A DNA stretch of 64,000 nucleotides from Paracraurococcus lichenis (lineage in GTDB: Bacteria; Pseudomonadota; Alphaproteobacteria; Acetobacterales; Acetobacteraceae), in NCBI RefSeq assembly GCF_030657435.1, contig NZ_JAUTWS010000018.1, positions 1 through 64,000 of the forward strand, given 5' to 3'. Below the pieces are notes generated by a model. That model worked only from the letters and a program-made list of their open reading frames with translations, did not search any database and was not told where the DNA came from. Shown in pieces: positions 8,606 through 17,625 of this stretch (position 1 is its first letter; each line of letters opens with the position of its first letter). The translations under genes and the position numbers were made by a program.

Positions 8606-9646
8606 TCAGTCGCAGCGCGCGGCGCCGCCCTCGACGAAGGCCAGCAGGCAGGCGCCATAGCGGAGCGTGAAGCCCGATTCCGCCCCGCCGCCATGGCCGC
8701 TCACCTCCGGCGGCCGGTCGAGGAAGAGCAGCCCGCCGACGCGCGGGGCGTTCAGCGTGCGGAACAGCGCGGCGCGGCGGTCCGGATCCGGGTCGAACTC
8801 GTCTTTGGCGAAATTGGCGACCACCACCCGGGCCGCGGGGCTGCGGGCCGCGGTCAGCACCCGCATCAGGTCCTCCAGCGCCCAGGCCCAGGCCGGGCTG
8901 CCGCGCGCGCCATGTGCTGCCGGCGCGATGGCGACGACGCCGTCCACCAGCCCCGGCGCGTCCAGCGCCTGCAGCGCGTTCCAGCCGCCGCGCGACTGGC
9001 CGCCGACGATGACCTTCTGGTAGCCCTGCGCCCTGAGCGTCCGCAGCGCAGAATGCAGCCACTCCGCGGCGGCATCCGTCTCGTCCGTCGCCGGGTCGCG
9101 GTCGAAGCGCAGCACGTCGTAGCCGGCATTGTTGAAGACGCGGACATGCGGCTGCGGCTGGCTGCCGCGGCTGTCCTGGCCCCCGGCGGCGCGGCCATGC
9201 GCCCAGACATAGGCGCCGCGCGCCTGGCCGGGGCCCTGCCAGAAGAAGCGGTCATCGGGCACCAGCGACCAGCCCGGCCCGCTGCGGACGGGCTTCAGGG
9301 CGGCCGCGGGCGGCGCGCTCTCCCGCCCCGGCCAGACCACCGAGAGGTCGCGGGCATAGAGCTTGCAGCCGCTGCCGCCCCAGGAGGCGCAGAGTTCCAG
9401 CGCCCGCGCCTCGGTGGCCGCGGCGTCCGGCAGCGCCGAGGCCCAGCCCCAGGCGCCCGTCGGGCTCAGCGCGAAGGCGCGCGGCGTCGCCTGCTGCAGG
9501 AAGCGGGCATAATCCTCCCGCCCCTCGGCGCCGAGATGCGGCACCGCGGCGGTGTCGAGGACGGTGGGATGCGCCGGCGGCTCGGCCCGGGCGGGGACGA
9601 GGGCAACGGCACACAGGATAAAATACAAGAGTATGTGATATCCCAT
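8606..9646 (-). CDS. Secreted alpha/beta-hydrolase-like protein
   Basis: A 346-residue protein with a clear N-terminal signal peptide (YHILLYFILCAVALVPARA) and so probably periplasmic. The segment VIVGGQSRGGWNALQAL is a classical nucleophile elbow (G-Q-S-R-G) with Ser as nucleophile; acidic and His partners are plausible in ANFAKDEFDPD and VSGHGGG near the C-terminus. The first ~100 residues look like a separate small domain with three Cys. Substrate is unknown. It is transcribed away from argG. Confidence 0.7.
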   Translation of the reverse strand: MGYHILLYFILCAVALVPARAEPPAHPTVLDTAAVPHLGAEGREDYARFLQQATPRAFALSPTGAWGWASALPDAAATEARALELCASWGGSGCKLYARDLSVVWPGRESAPPAAALKPVRSGPGWSLVPDDRFFWQGPGQARGAYVWAHGRAAGGQDSRGSQPQPHVRVFNNAGYDVLRFDRDPATDETDAAAEWLHSALRTLRAQGYQKVIVGGQSRGGWNALQALDAPGLVDGVVAIAPAAHGARGSPAWAWALEDLMRVLTAARSPAARVVVANFAKDEFDPDPDRRAALFRTLNAPRVGGLLFLDRPPEVSGHGGGAESGFTLRYGACLLAFVEGGAARCD

Positions 9647-9774
9647 AAACGTGAGGAAACCACATCGCCGCCCCCGCTTGCAACAAGCCTCTTGTCCCAG
9701 GCCGCCCGACGGGGCAGGACAGCCGCCTTATCGCAGGCCGCCGGGCCGCTCCGGGGCCGACAAGGACTCTCCCG

Positions 9775-11010
9775 ATGCGCGTGAAGGACGTGAAGAAGGT
9801 CGTGCTCGCCTATTCCGGCGGCCTCGACACCAGCGTGATCCTGAAATGGCTGCAGACCACCTACCGTTGCGAGGTGGTGACCTTCACCGCCGATCTCGGC
9901 CAGGGGGAGGAACTCGGCCCCGCGCGCGACAAGGCGCTGCTGCTCGGCATCAAGCCGGAGAATATCTTCATCGACGACCTGCGCGAGGAATTCACCCGCG
10001 ACTTCGTCTTCCCGATGTTCCGGATGAACGCCCTCTACGAGGGGCAGTACCTGCTCGGCACCTCCATCGCCCGGCCGCTGATCGCCAAGCGGCAGATCGA
10101 GATCGCCGAGCAGGTCGGGGCGGATGCCGTCGCCCATGGCGCGACCGGCAAGGGCAATGACCAGGTCCGCTTCGAGATCGGCTACTACGCCCTGAAGCCG
10201 GACGTGAAGGTCATCGCCCCCTGGCGCGAATGGGACCTGACCAGCCGGACGAAGCTGCTCGAGTTCGCCGAGGCGCACCAGATCCCGATCGCCAAGGACA
10301 AGCGCGGCGAGGCGCCCTTCTCGGTCGACGCCAACCTCCTGCACAGCAGCAGCGAGGGCAAGATCCTCGAGGAGCCCTGGGACGCCCCGGACGAGATGGT
10401 CTGGCAGCGCACGATCTCGCCCATGGACGCCCCGGATACGCCCACCGAGATCGTCATGGAGTTCGAGCGCGGCGACGCCGTCGGCATCAACGGCAAGCGC
10501 CTGTCGCCGGCGGCGCTGCTGACGGAGCTCAACGCCCTCGGCAAGGCGAACGGCATCGGCCGCCTCGACCTGGTCGAGAACCGCTTCGTCGGCATGAAGT
10601 CCCGCGGCTGCTACGAGACGCCGGGTGGCACCATCCTCTGGCAGGCGCACCGGGCGATCGAGAGCATCACCCTCGACCGCGAGGCGATGCACCTGAAGGA
10701 CAGCCTGATGCCGCGCTATGCGGAGCTGGTCTACAACGGCTTCTGGTTCAGCCCGGAGCGCCGGATGCTCCAGGCCATGGCCGATGAGAGCCAGCACAGC
10801 GTCACCGGCGAGGTGCGGCTCAAGCTCTACAAGGGCAATGTCATCGTCACCGGCCGGCGCAGCCCGCACAGCCTCTACTCCATGAAGCACGTCACCTTCG
10901 AGGAGGACCAGGGCGCCTACGACCAGTTCGACGCCCAGGGCTTCATCAAGCTGAACGCGCTCCGGCTCCGGCTCGGCGCCATGGCCGGGCGGAAGGGCGG
11001 CGCGCTCTAG
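9775..11010 (+). CDS. argG: Argininosuccinate synthase
   Basis: Cytoplasmic enzyme of 411 residues that joins citrulline and aspartate with ATP to make argininosuccinate in arginine synthesis. The ATP pyrophosphatase P-loop AYSGGLDTS is at residues 12-20. Also present are the citrulline/aspartate-binding segments [15 protein letters not shown] and [12 protein letters not shown]. Length is typical of class I ArgG. The gene is preceded by AGGA six to seven bases before the ATG. The channel gene begins seven bases downstream, so the two may share a transcript without a functional link. Confidence 0.96.
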   Translation: MRVKDVKKVVLAYSGGLDTSVILKWLQTTYRCEVVTFTADLGQGEELGPARDKALLLGIKPENIFIDDLREEFTRDFVFPMFRMNALYEGQYLLGTSIARPLIAKRQIEIAEQVGADAVAHGATGKGNDQVRFEIGYYALKPDVKVIAPWREWDLTSRTKLLEFAEAHQIPIAKDKRGEAPFSVDANLLHSSSEGKILEEPWDAPDEMVWQRTISPMDAPDTPTEIVMEFERGDAVGINGKRLSPAALLTELNALGKANGIGRLDLVENRFVGMKSRGCYETPGGTILWQAHRAIESITLDREAMHLKDSLMPRYAELVYNGFWFSPERRMLQAMADESQHSVTGEVRLKLYKGNVIVTGRRSPHSLYSMKHVTFEEDQGAYDQFDAQGFIKLNALRLRLGAMAGRKGGAL

Positions 11011-11017
11011 GCCTGCC

Positions 11018-11809
11018 ATGCGGGAGATGGCGCGGCGCCACGGCCTCCGGGTCGTGCTGCGCCATCTCTACGAGGCCGGGACGCCCGCGGCGAAGCGCTT
11101 CCGCTACGCGCTCCTCGGCCTCGACATCCTCAGCGTCGGCTGGATCGCCCTCGCCTCCTTCCTGCCGGACACCGGCCTCGTCCTGACCGTGGACGTGCTG
11201 CTCGGCCTCGTGCTGCTGGCCGAGTTCTGCCTGCGCATCGCCGCCAGCGGCGTGCCGCTGCGGACGCTGGTCGCGCCGCTCAACCTCGCCGACCTGGTCG
11301 CCATCCTCTCCCTGCTGCTCGCGCCCGTGCTGCAGGGGGCGCTCGGCTTCCTGCGCGTGCTGCGCACCCTGCGGTTGCTGCATTCGGTGCGGCTCATCAG
11401 CACCCTGCGCAGCGACCTGCCCTTCTTCCGCCGGAACGAGGAGGCGACGCTCGCCGCCGCCCAGCTCGGCGTCTTCCTCTTCGTCATGAGCGGCCTGGTC
11501 TACGAGACGCAGCACCGCGGCAACCCGGGCATCCGCAACTACGCCGATGCGCTCTATTTCACCGTCACCAGCCTGACCACCACGGGCTATGGCGACGTCA
11601 CCCTGCCGGGGACCACCGGGCGGCTGCTCTCGGTGGTCATCATGCTGGCGGGCGTCACGCTCTTCCTCCGGCTCGCCCAGGCATTGTTCCGTCCCGTGAA
11701 GGTGCGCTATCCCTGTCCCGCCTGCGGCCTGCAACGGCATGAGCCGGATGCCGTGCACTGCAAGGCCTGCGGCCACATCCTGAACATCCCGGATGAGGGG
11801 GAGGCCTGA
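11018..11809 (+). CDS. Voltage-gated-type potassium channel with C-terminal zinc ribbon
   Basis: Ion channel subunit of 263 residues. Hydrophobic segments S1-S3 are followed by an S4-like helix at about 111-131, with arginines at 113, 116, 119, 125 and 131 spaced about every third residue. The selectivity filter TTTGYGD at 187-193 is flanked by pore helix and S6. The C-terminus carries four cysteines in a ribbon pattern, CPAC at 233-236 and CKAC at 248-251, predicted to bind zinc in the cytoplasm. Potassium selectivity is inferred from the filter. The zinc ribbon is unusual for this family and could be a gating or partner site. Confidence 0.85.
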   Translation: MREMARRHGLRVVLRHLYEAGTPAAKRFRYALLGLDILSVGWIALASFLPDTGLVLTVDVLLGLVLLAEFCLRIAASGVPLRTLVAPLNLADLVAILSLLLAPVLQGALGFLRVLRTLRLLHSVRLISTLRSDLPFFRRNEEATLAAAQLGVFLFVMSGLVYETQHRGNPGIRNYADALYFTVTSLTTTGYGDVTLPGTTGRLLSVVIMLAGVTLFLRLAQALFRPVKVRYPCPACGLQRHEPDAVHCKACGHILNIPDEGEA

Positions 11810-11813
11810 CGCC

Positions 11814-12380
11814 ATGCGCACCATGTCCATCGCCGCGCTGCTGCTCGCGGCCCTGCTGCCGGCAGGCCAGGGCTTCGCGCAGTCGGCCTGCCCGGGCCAC
11901 CTCTCCGCCACCGCCCTGCAGCCGGTGCCGCGCGACGCGGTCTACGGCATCGCGCTCCGCAGCGACGACGCCACCAGCCGGGCGCTGCGCGACCAGGTCT
12001 TCGCCGCGCTGCGCGCCCGCGGCCAGCGGGTGGGGGAGCCAGCGACGCATGTGCTCTCCTGGCGCGGCGGCCTCGCCACGGACGGGCCGGGGCGCGGCGG
12101 CAGCGACCCCTTCCGCTTCGACGACAGCGACCGCTTCCACGAGAGCGACGATCTGCACTGGATGCAGGACCTGCCGCGCAACCGCCGCCCGGGTGGCGCG
12201 CCGGCGGCGCAGCGGCTGAACGGCAGCGTCGAGCTGCGCGACCGCGCCACCGGCCGGGTGGTCTGGACCGCGGTGCTCTCCTGCGACCGGCGGGGCAACG
12301 ACCAGGCGGCGCTGATCTGCACGCTGGTCGGCGCCGTGGTGCCGGCGATCGGCCAGACTGTGGCCGGGCGGGCCTTCTGA
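11814..12380 (+). CDS. Small exported protein of unknown function
   Basis: A 188-residue protein with a signal peptide (MSIAALLLAALLPAGQGFAQ). The mature part has two cysteines early and late (SACPGHL, LSCDRRG) and a polar, Asp/Arg-rich middle (FDDSDRFHESDDLHW). It resembles no family I can name. The ATG at 11814 has GGGAGG upstream; an in-frame ATG at 11793 inside the channel gene would put charged residues before the signal peptide and is less likely. Confidence 0.65.
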   Translation: MRTMSIAALLLAALLPAGQGFAQSACPGHLSATALQPVPRDAVYGIALRSDDATSRALRDQVFAALRARGQRVGEPATHVLSWRGGLATDGPGRGGSDPFRFDDSDRFHESDDLHWMQDLPRNRRPGGAPAAQRLNGSVELRDRATGRVVWTAVLSCDRRGNDQAALICTLVGAVVPAIGQTVAGRAF

Positions 12381-12409
12381 CCCTGGCCGCTGCCGACGCC
12401 GTCTGGCGC

Positions 12410-12856
12410 TTGGTCTTCCGGCTGGGCTACCCGCTGGCGCGGCTCTCCTGGGCGCTGCGCCGGCCGGCGCGGAACGGCGTGATGGTCGCGGTCTGGTGGC
12501 AGGGCCGGATCCTGGTGCTGCGGCAATCCTACCGGCGCGGCCTGACCTTCCCCGGCGGCGCCATCGAGCCCGGTGAGGCCCCGGAAGCCGCCGCCCGCCG
12601 CGAGCTGCGCGAGGAGGTGGGGCTGGAGGCGCCGCCTGGCGCGCTGCGCCCGGCCGGCGAGGTCACGGTCCGTTTCGAATCCTGCCGCGACCATGTGCGC
12701 TTCTTCGAGCTGCGGCCGGAGGCCCCGCCTCAGCCTCGGCCGGACAACCGCGAGATCATCTGGGCAGGTTTCCTTGATTCGTCCGCCGCGCTCGCTGAAC
12801 GCATGCCACCCTATGTTCGACTCTACCTGAAGGAGCGCATAGTTGCGCGACGCTGA
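12410..12856 (+). CDS. NUDIX hydrolase
   Basis: A 148-residue NUDIX protein that would hydrolyse a nucleoside diphosphate linked to another group. The NUDIX box is complete: GGAIEPGEAPEAAARREL then REEVGLE, including the catalytic R-E-L-x-E-E core. The N-terminal helix (LARLSWALRRPARNG) is typical of a small subfamily. The start is uncertain: TTG at 12410 lacks a clear ribosome site, CTG at 12383 is in frame, and the GTG/ATG pair at 12479/12482 would remove the helix. Base composition falls in the last ~80 bases, close to the border of the lower-GC island. Confidence 0.8.
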   Translation: MVFRLGYPLARLSWALRRPARNGVMVAVWWQGRILVLRQSYRRGLTFPGGAIEPGEAPEAAARRELREEVGLEAPPGALRPAGEVTVRFESCRDHVRFFELRPEAPPQPRPDNREIIWAGFLDSSAALAERMPPYVRLYLKERIVARR

Positions 12857-12953
12857 TCCACGAGGCGATTAGCCGAGTGTGTTTGTCAACGGGACTGGTT
12901 GATCTTTCTCCCAATCTGATCACGCCATTAGTTCAGCTGTGGCAGGAGGGCTG

Positions 12954-15470
12954 ATGCCGGAAGAAGCGCATCTGCGAAAGAAGTCGGCCAAACCGAAGCC
13001 AGTTCCGGGCAAAGTCGAAGCAGCCGGACGTGATCTCTGGCTCGACCGCTTCCTTGCTGATGTCCAAGTCTACGCGGGGCAGTTCACGGCGGTGGCAAAG
13101 GCTTTCGCCGGGTTGCTGGTCGCGGCGGTCGGGATAGCGACGGCTGCCGCTTTCCAGGTGCTCCCCTGGTGGGTCGCGATCCTCGTCTTAGGGTTGCCCA
13201 TCGCTGCCGCAATTCTGCATTTCTTGGCTACCAAACCGACGCGGCGTCCCGCGTTGCTCGACCTCACTGAAGGAGTTGAGCGAGGCTTTTTTCGGATTGG
13301 CTCCTATACCGAGCAGGATCGGGATGTCTATCGCCGCGCCGACGGGGCCCATGAGCAGGTGCGCGATTGGTTGGAGCGAACCACTGCGGTCCCGTTATAC
13401 TTGACTGGCGATTCCGGTGCTGGCAAATCTTCTCTGCTATCGGCCGCCGTGTTACCCGAACTCGCTAGGCAGGGTTGGCGGATTGTTGCTGCGCGAGCCC
13501 TGGACGACCCCGAAGCGAGCCTGCGGGCTGCCCTGAAAAGTGATGTGGCGGAGCTACCTACGGTGATCGCCGCCGCCGTGCCTCGGGCTAAGCGTGGCCA
13601 AGAGCCTCCAGGTTTGCTGCTGCTACTCGACCAATTTGAGGAATTTCTGATACTCGCGAAGCAGGGACTTGTGCCTCCTTATGCCGCTGAACGCTTTCTT
13701 ACTCTGCTGAGGCGGTTGGAGGCAGAACCTGTTCTCGGTCTTCGCCTGCTACTGGTGCTGCGGAAAGATTACCAAGCCGATCTCCTGCGGGCTGGATTGC
13801 CGCCGTTGCAGCAAGGGCGGAATTGGCAGGAAGTGGACAGCTTCCATCCCCCGGACGCGGTTGCTTTCCTTAAGGCGTCCGGTCTCGGCCTCGACGATGT
13901 GGCGGTATTGCGTTTGGTGGAAGGCGTCATCGCGCTGGACGGCGTACCCGCGAAGGTACGGCCAATCACTCTTAACATGGTCGGCTATATCCTGGCGCAT
14001 GGACATGGCTGGCGAAAGGGCAACGAGGATGTCGGTACGCTGCTGCAGGGCCATGTCGCGCGTGCCCTACGACAGACAGGCATCACTATGCAGGCACCGC
14101 GACTGGTGCCCGGATTGCTGACCAACGTAGGGACGAAGCGGGCGCGACAGCTCCAAGATTTGGCGGCGGAGGCGGGGCTGGACGAGGCGGAGGCCCGGAC
14201 GGTCCTCCTTAACCTCCAGCGCATGGGGCTCGTCCGTCCACTGGGCGCGCAGGAGGAGAGTTGGGAGATCTCGCACGACTTCGTCGCGCGTCTGCTGGAG
14301 CGGGAGATCACCCGGACAAAGCCCCGCCGCTGGTGGTGGCATGCGGAAGCAGCCGGCGATCCCGCAGAGGCGCGCCGGGTCGCTGAGGCGGAGGCGAGAC
14401 GAGCTCTCGCCGACCTCGGCTTGTTCCTCCGTGCCACAGGCAAGGGCGATACGCTGGTGTTAGAGGCGGGCGCCGCGGAACAGGCGGAACTGGAGCGAGG
14501 TATAGCATACTTAAAATTTTTATCGTATCGGATCATGTCCGCCAGAATAGGTCAAACTCGGATCGACGATGTGAAGCCGTTGGCTGTCTTAACCTTTCTC
14601 CAAGATCTTTCTTTGCCAAGAACAGGCGTTACGAACTTGGAGCCGCTGGCGAGTTTGGCTTCACTGCAAAAACTCAATTTACAGGGCACGAAAGTTACGG
14701 ATCTAGAGCCGCTGGCAGGCCTAACTGTCTTGCAAAGCCTTGATCTGTCTGGAACACAAGTAGCGAACCTGCAGCCGCTTGCTGGTTTGCATGCGTTACA
14801 AAACCTCCGCCTTGTTCAAACGCCAGTCGAAAATTTGGAGCCGTTAGCTGGCCTGACCACGCTTCAGAACCTCGATCTCGTTCATACACCGGTAGCGAAC
14901 CTGCAACCGCTGGCTGATCTGGTTGCGTTGGTCGAGCTCAAACTAACTGGTACGAAAGTAACGAAGCTAGAGTCGCTGGCCGGCCTCACCGCGCTGCGGC
15001 GCCTCGACCTGTCTAGAACGTCCGTAGAAGACTTGGAGCCGTTGGCAGGTTTAACCGCGCTGCGGAGTCTCGACCTGTCTGGAACGCCCGGAAAAGATTT
15101 GGAGCCTTTGGCAGGTTTGACCGCGCTGGCCGAACTCAAATTAAGTCATAAAAGGGTGACGAAGCTCGAGCCGCTAGTTGGGCTGACAGACCTGGTGTAT
15201 CTTGATTTGAGTTACACGGCAGTAGCCAATCTGGAGCCGCTGTCTGGTTTCACCGCATTACAGATGGTGAGTTTAGTTGGAGCGCCGGTAACCACTTTGG
15301 AGCCGTTGGTTGGTTTGACTGAGCTAAAAAGTGTTCTCACAAAGGGACTATCTGCCGATAGCCGCACTGCATTCATCGCTGCTCGCCGTGCCCGCGGCCT
15401 GTCGTCCGTGGAACTCAACGACATGGATAACGACATGGATAACGACATGGATAGCGTCACTCCGGCTTGA
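12954..15470 (+). CDS. Membrane-anchored STAND-type P-loop ATPase with leucine-rich repeats (NLR-like)
   Basis: An 838-residue protein. Order of parts: basic N-terminus; two hydrophobic segments about residues 44-70 and 72-92; P-loop domain with Walker A GDSGAGKSS at 152-160 and Walker B LLLLDQFEEF at about 222-231; a helical/winged-helix stretch ending in EISHDFVARLL; then twelve 22-residue leucine-rich repeats (residues 537-800) of the form LEPLAGLTALxxLDLSGT; and an acidic NDMD repeat tail. The P-loop part resembles the novel-STAND ATPases common in bacterial conflict systems; the LRRs would be the sensor and the membrane segments the effector or anchor. The ATG follows AGGAGG. GC content is clearly lower than in flanking genes, suggesting transfer. 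It overlaps the convergent Bug gene by 14 bases. Defence function is inference. Confidence 0.8.
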   Translation: MPEEAHLRKKSAKPKPVPGKVEAAGRDLWLDRFLADVQVYAGQFTAVAKAFAGLLVAAVGIATAAAFQVLPWWVAILVLGLPIAAAILHFLATKPTRRPALLDLTEGVERGFFRIGSYTEQDRDVYRRADGAHEQVRDWLERTTAVPLYLTGDSGAGKSSLLSAAVLPELARQGWRIVAARALDDPEASLRAALKSDVAELPTVIAAAVPRAKRGQEPPGLLLLLDQFEEFLILAKQGLVPPYAAERFLTLLRRLEAEPVLGLRLLLVLRKDYQADLLRAGLPPLQQGRNWQEVDSFHPPDAVAFLKASGLGLDDVAVLRLVEGVIALDGVPAKVRPITLNMVGYILAHGHGWRKGNEDVGTLLQGHVARALRQTGITMQAPRLVPGLLTNVGTKRARQLQDLAAEAGLDEAEARTVLLNLQRMGLVRPLGAQEESWEISHDFVARLLEREITRTKPRRWWWHAEAAGDPAEARRVAEAEARRALADLGLFLRATGKGDTLVLEAGAAEQAELERGIAYLKFLSYRIMSARIGQTRIDDVKPLAVLTFLQDLSLPRTGVTNLEPLASLASLQKLNLQGTKVTDLEPLAGLTVLQSLDLSGTQVANLQPLAGLHALQNLRLVQTPVENLEPLAGLTTLQNLDLVHTPVANLQPLADLVALVELKLTGTKVTKLESLAGLTALRRLDLSRTSVEDLEPLAGLTALRSLDLSGTPGKDLEPLAGLTALAELKLSHKRVTKLEPLVGLTDLVYLDLSYTAVANLEPLSGFTALQMVSLVGAPVTTLEPLVGLTELKSVLTKGLSADSRTAFIAARRARGLSSVELNDMDNDMDNDMDSVTPA
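14562..15353 (+). repeat. Twelve tandem 66-bp units encoding leucine-rich repeats
   Basis: The units are in register: a V or I codon opens units at 14562, 14628 and every 66 bases to 15288 (unit 9 opens with Gly). Units share the protein pattern LxPLAxLxxLxxLxLxxT but differ at the DNA level, so they are old duplications kept by selection on the protein. The last unit is degenerate. Confidence 0.85.
15417..15452 (+). repeat. Three perfect 12-bp tandem repeats at the 3' end of the LRR gene
   Basis: AACGACATGGAT is repeated three times without a mismatch, encoding NDMD three times. It lies just before the overlap with the next gene. Perfect identity suggests recent slippage; changes in copy number would be in frame. 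Confidence 0.9.
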
Positions 15471-16425
15471 TGCCGGTCTCCTGCACGATCTGCTTCACCA
15501 CCGCCCGCTCCCGCCGGATGCGGTCGGCGAAGGCTGCCGCGCCCTCGAAATTCGGCTCGTTGCCGGCGTCCTTCAGGCGCTTCTGCACCGTCTCGTCCTG
15601 CAGCGCTGTGCGCATCGCGGCCTCGAGCTTCGCGATCACCGGGGCCGGCGTGGCGGCGGGCGCGAACATCGCGTTCCAGCTCGTCAGGTCGAAGCCGGGA
15701 TAGCCGCTCTCGGCGATGGTCGGCAGGCTGGCGAGGCTGCCCATCCGCCGGCCGCTGGTCAGCGCGATGCCGATCGCGCGGCCATCCTCGATCAGCGGCC
15801 GGAAGCTGTTGGCCGTGCCGATGGCGCTGTCGAGGTTGCCGGCCGCGATGTCCCGCGCGCTCTCCGGCCCGCCGCGATAGGGGATGTGCTCGAGCTGGAC
15901 CTTCGCCCGGCTGGCCAGCAGCGCGCCCGCGAGGTGCCCGACCGTGCCGGTCCCCGGCGTGCCATAGGCGAGGCCCGGGTTCTTCCTGGCGTAATCCACG
16001 TATTCGGCCAGCGTCCTCGCCGGGAAGCCCTTCCGCACCACCAGGACATAGGGCGCCGAGACCGCCTGGGCGACCGGGGCGAAGGCCTTGTCATGGTTGT
16101 AGGTCAGGCCCTTCACCAGGAAGGGCACGATCAGGAAGCCGAAGCTGTCGAAGAGCAGCGTATGGCCATCGGCCGGCGCCTGCGCCACCGCGCCGCCGGC
16201 GATGGAGCCGCCGGCGCCCGGCCGGTTCTCGACCACGAGGGGCTGGCCCAGCGCCTCGGACAGCTTCGGCGCCAGCAGGCGGATCACGGTGTCCGACTGC
16301 CCGCCGGGCGCGAAGGCGACCAGCACCCGGATGGGCCGGCTCGGAAAGCCGCCCTGGGCGCGGGCGGGCAGGGCAAGGCTGGGCAGGGTGATGGTGGCGG
16401 CGAGGAGGCTGCGGCGTCCCGGCAT
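15457..16425 (-). CDS. Bug/TctC-family tripartite tricarboxylate solute-binding protein
   Basis: Periplasmic binding protein of 322 residues with signal peptide (SLLAATITLPSLALPARAQ). Family landmarks are FPSRPIRVLVAFAPGGQSD, VVENRPGAGGSIAG, YGTPGTGTVGHLAG and the hydrophobic-rich C-terminal lobe. Such proteins bind small carboxylates for TctAB-type transporters, none of which is encoded nearby. The ATG at 16425 has GGGAGA six bases upstream; an in-frame ATG nine codons earlier would add a charged leader. Its last codons overlap the convergent LRR-ATPase gene by 14 bases. Confidence 0.9.
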   Translation of the reverse strand: MPGRRSLLAATITLPSLALPARAQGGFPSRPIRVLVAFAPGGQSDTVIRLLAPKLSEALGQPLVVENRPGAGGSIAGGAVAQAPADGHTLLFDSFGFLIVPFLVKGLTYNHDKAFAPVAQAVSAPYVLVVRKGFPARTLAEYVDYARKNPGLAYGTPGTGTVGHLAGALLASRAKVQLEHIPYRGGPESARDIAAGNLDSAIGTANSFRPLIEDGRAIGIALTSGRRMGSLASLPTIAESGYPGFDLTSWNAMFAPAATPAPVIAKLEAAMRTALQDETVQKRLKDAGNEPNFEGAAAFADRIRRERAVVKQIVQETGIKPE

Positions 16426-16477
16426 GGCGTCGTCTCCCGGATCTTTCCCCAAGGCTTTCCCGGGGCGGCCGCGCGGG

Positions 16478-17539
16478 TCAAGCCACCGCCCGCTGCGCCC
16501 CCGTCATCTCCACCCGCTCCTGCGGCAGGGCATTCGGGTGCCGCGCCGCCAGCCAGGCGATCAGCTTCTCCCGCATCAGGCAGCGCAGGTCGAACATCCG
16601 CCCGGCATCGGCGGCGCTCATCAGCACGCGCACCTCCATGCTGCGCTCCTTCAGGTCGGTCACCTGCACGGCGAAGGCGCGTCTGTCCCAGAGCGGCGTG
16701 GCATCGAGGATGCGCTGCGCCTCGGTCCGGATCGTCTCCACCGGCACGGTGTAGTCGACATAGACGAAGATGGTGTCGAGGAGCTGCGAGCCGGTGCGGG
16801 TCCAGTTCCGGACGGGACGCTCGATGAAATAGGTCAGCGGCACGATCAGGGACCGCAGGTCCCAGGTGACGATGGTGACATAGGTGGCGGTGATCTCCTC
16901 CACATGCCCCCAGTCGCCCTCCACCAGCACCGCGTCGCCGATGCGGATCGGCTGGGTGAGCGCGAGCTGGATGCCGGCGATAAGGTTGGAGACCGCCGGC
17001 CGCGCCGCGAGGCCGGCGACGATGCCGGCGACGCCGGCCGAGGCGAAGAGGCTGAGCCCGACGGTGCGCACCGCCGGGATCGCGGTGAGCACCAGCCCCG
17101 CCGTCAGCGCCAGCCCGGCCGAGACCCAGAGGCGGCGGAAGACGACGAGCTGCGTCCGCCGCCGCCGCGCCATCCAGTCCTCCTCGGTCAACCGGCTGCG
17201 GTCGAGCCAGGCATCGAAGATGGCGGCCACCTTGCGCGTCAGCGCCCAGCCCAGCGCCGCGATCAGCGCCAGCCGCGCCACGCCGCCGACCGCCGTGACG
17301 AATTGGCGGGGCAGGTCGAGCTCCGGCAGCGCGGTCAGCACGGCGAGGAGCGCGACGGCGACCCGCAGCGCGCCGCGGCCGTCCTGCACCACGCGGCGGG
17401 CGACCGGGGCGTATTGTCCCCGCAGCACCCGGTCGAGCACCAGGTGGAACAGCGCGAGCGCCGCCAGCGCCGCCGCCGGCGCCGCGAGGAAGGCGAGCAG
17501 CAGCGAGAGCCAGAGCGGCATCGGGTCGGGCAGGATCAT
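16478..17539 (-). CDS. MscS-family mechanosensitive ion channel
   Basis: Membrane channel of 353 residues. Four hydrophobic segments lead to the pore helix (LFASAGVAGIVAGLAARPAV, with the Gly/Ala packing typical of MscS TM3), then the beta domain (TQPIRIGDAVLVEGDWGHVEEI) and the vestibule domain ending near residue 340. It would release solutes during hypo-osmotic shock. The ATG at 17539 has AGGAG six bases upstream; the frame is open much further up but with low-complexity sequence unlike a protein. Confidence 0.88.
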   Translation of the reverse strand: MILPDPMPLWLSLLLAFLAAPAAALAALALFHLVLDRVLRGQYAPVARRVVQDGRGALRVAVALLAVLTALPELDLPRQFVTAVGGVARLALIAALGWALTRKVAAIFDAWLDRSRLTEEDWMARRRRTQLVVFRRLWVSAGLALTAGLVLTAIPAVRTVGLSLFASAGVAGIVAGLAARPAVSNLIAGIQLALTQPIRIGDAVLVEGDWGHVEEITATYVTIVTWDLRSLIVPLTYFIERPVRNWTRTGSQLLDTIFVYVDYTVPVETIRTEAQRILDATPLWDRRAFAVQVTDLKERSMEVRVLMSAADAGRMFDLRCLMREKLIAWLAARHPNALPQERVEMTGAQRAVA

Positions 17540-17625
17540 CCGGCACTCCTTCGGCGTCCCGGCGGGAACGCACCGGAACCGCGCCCTGCCGCCGGCGTTC
17601 CGCGCCCGGACCGAAGGAGCAGGCC

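Noticed and set aside
14562-15353. Regular 66-bp repeats as a possible CRISPR array
   Set aside because: The units are in frame, encode leucine-rich repeats, differ in sequence and have no unique spacers.
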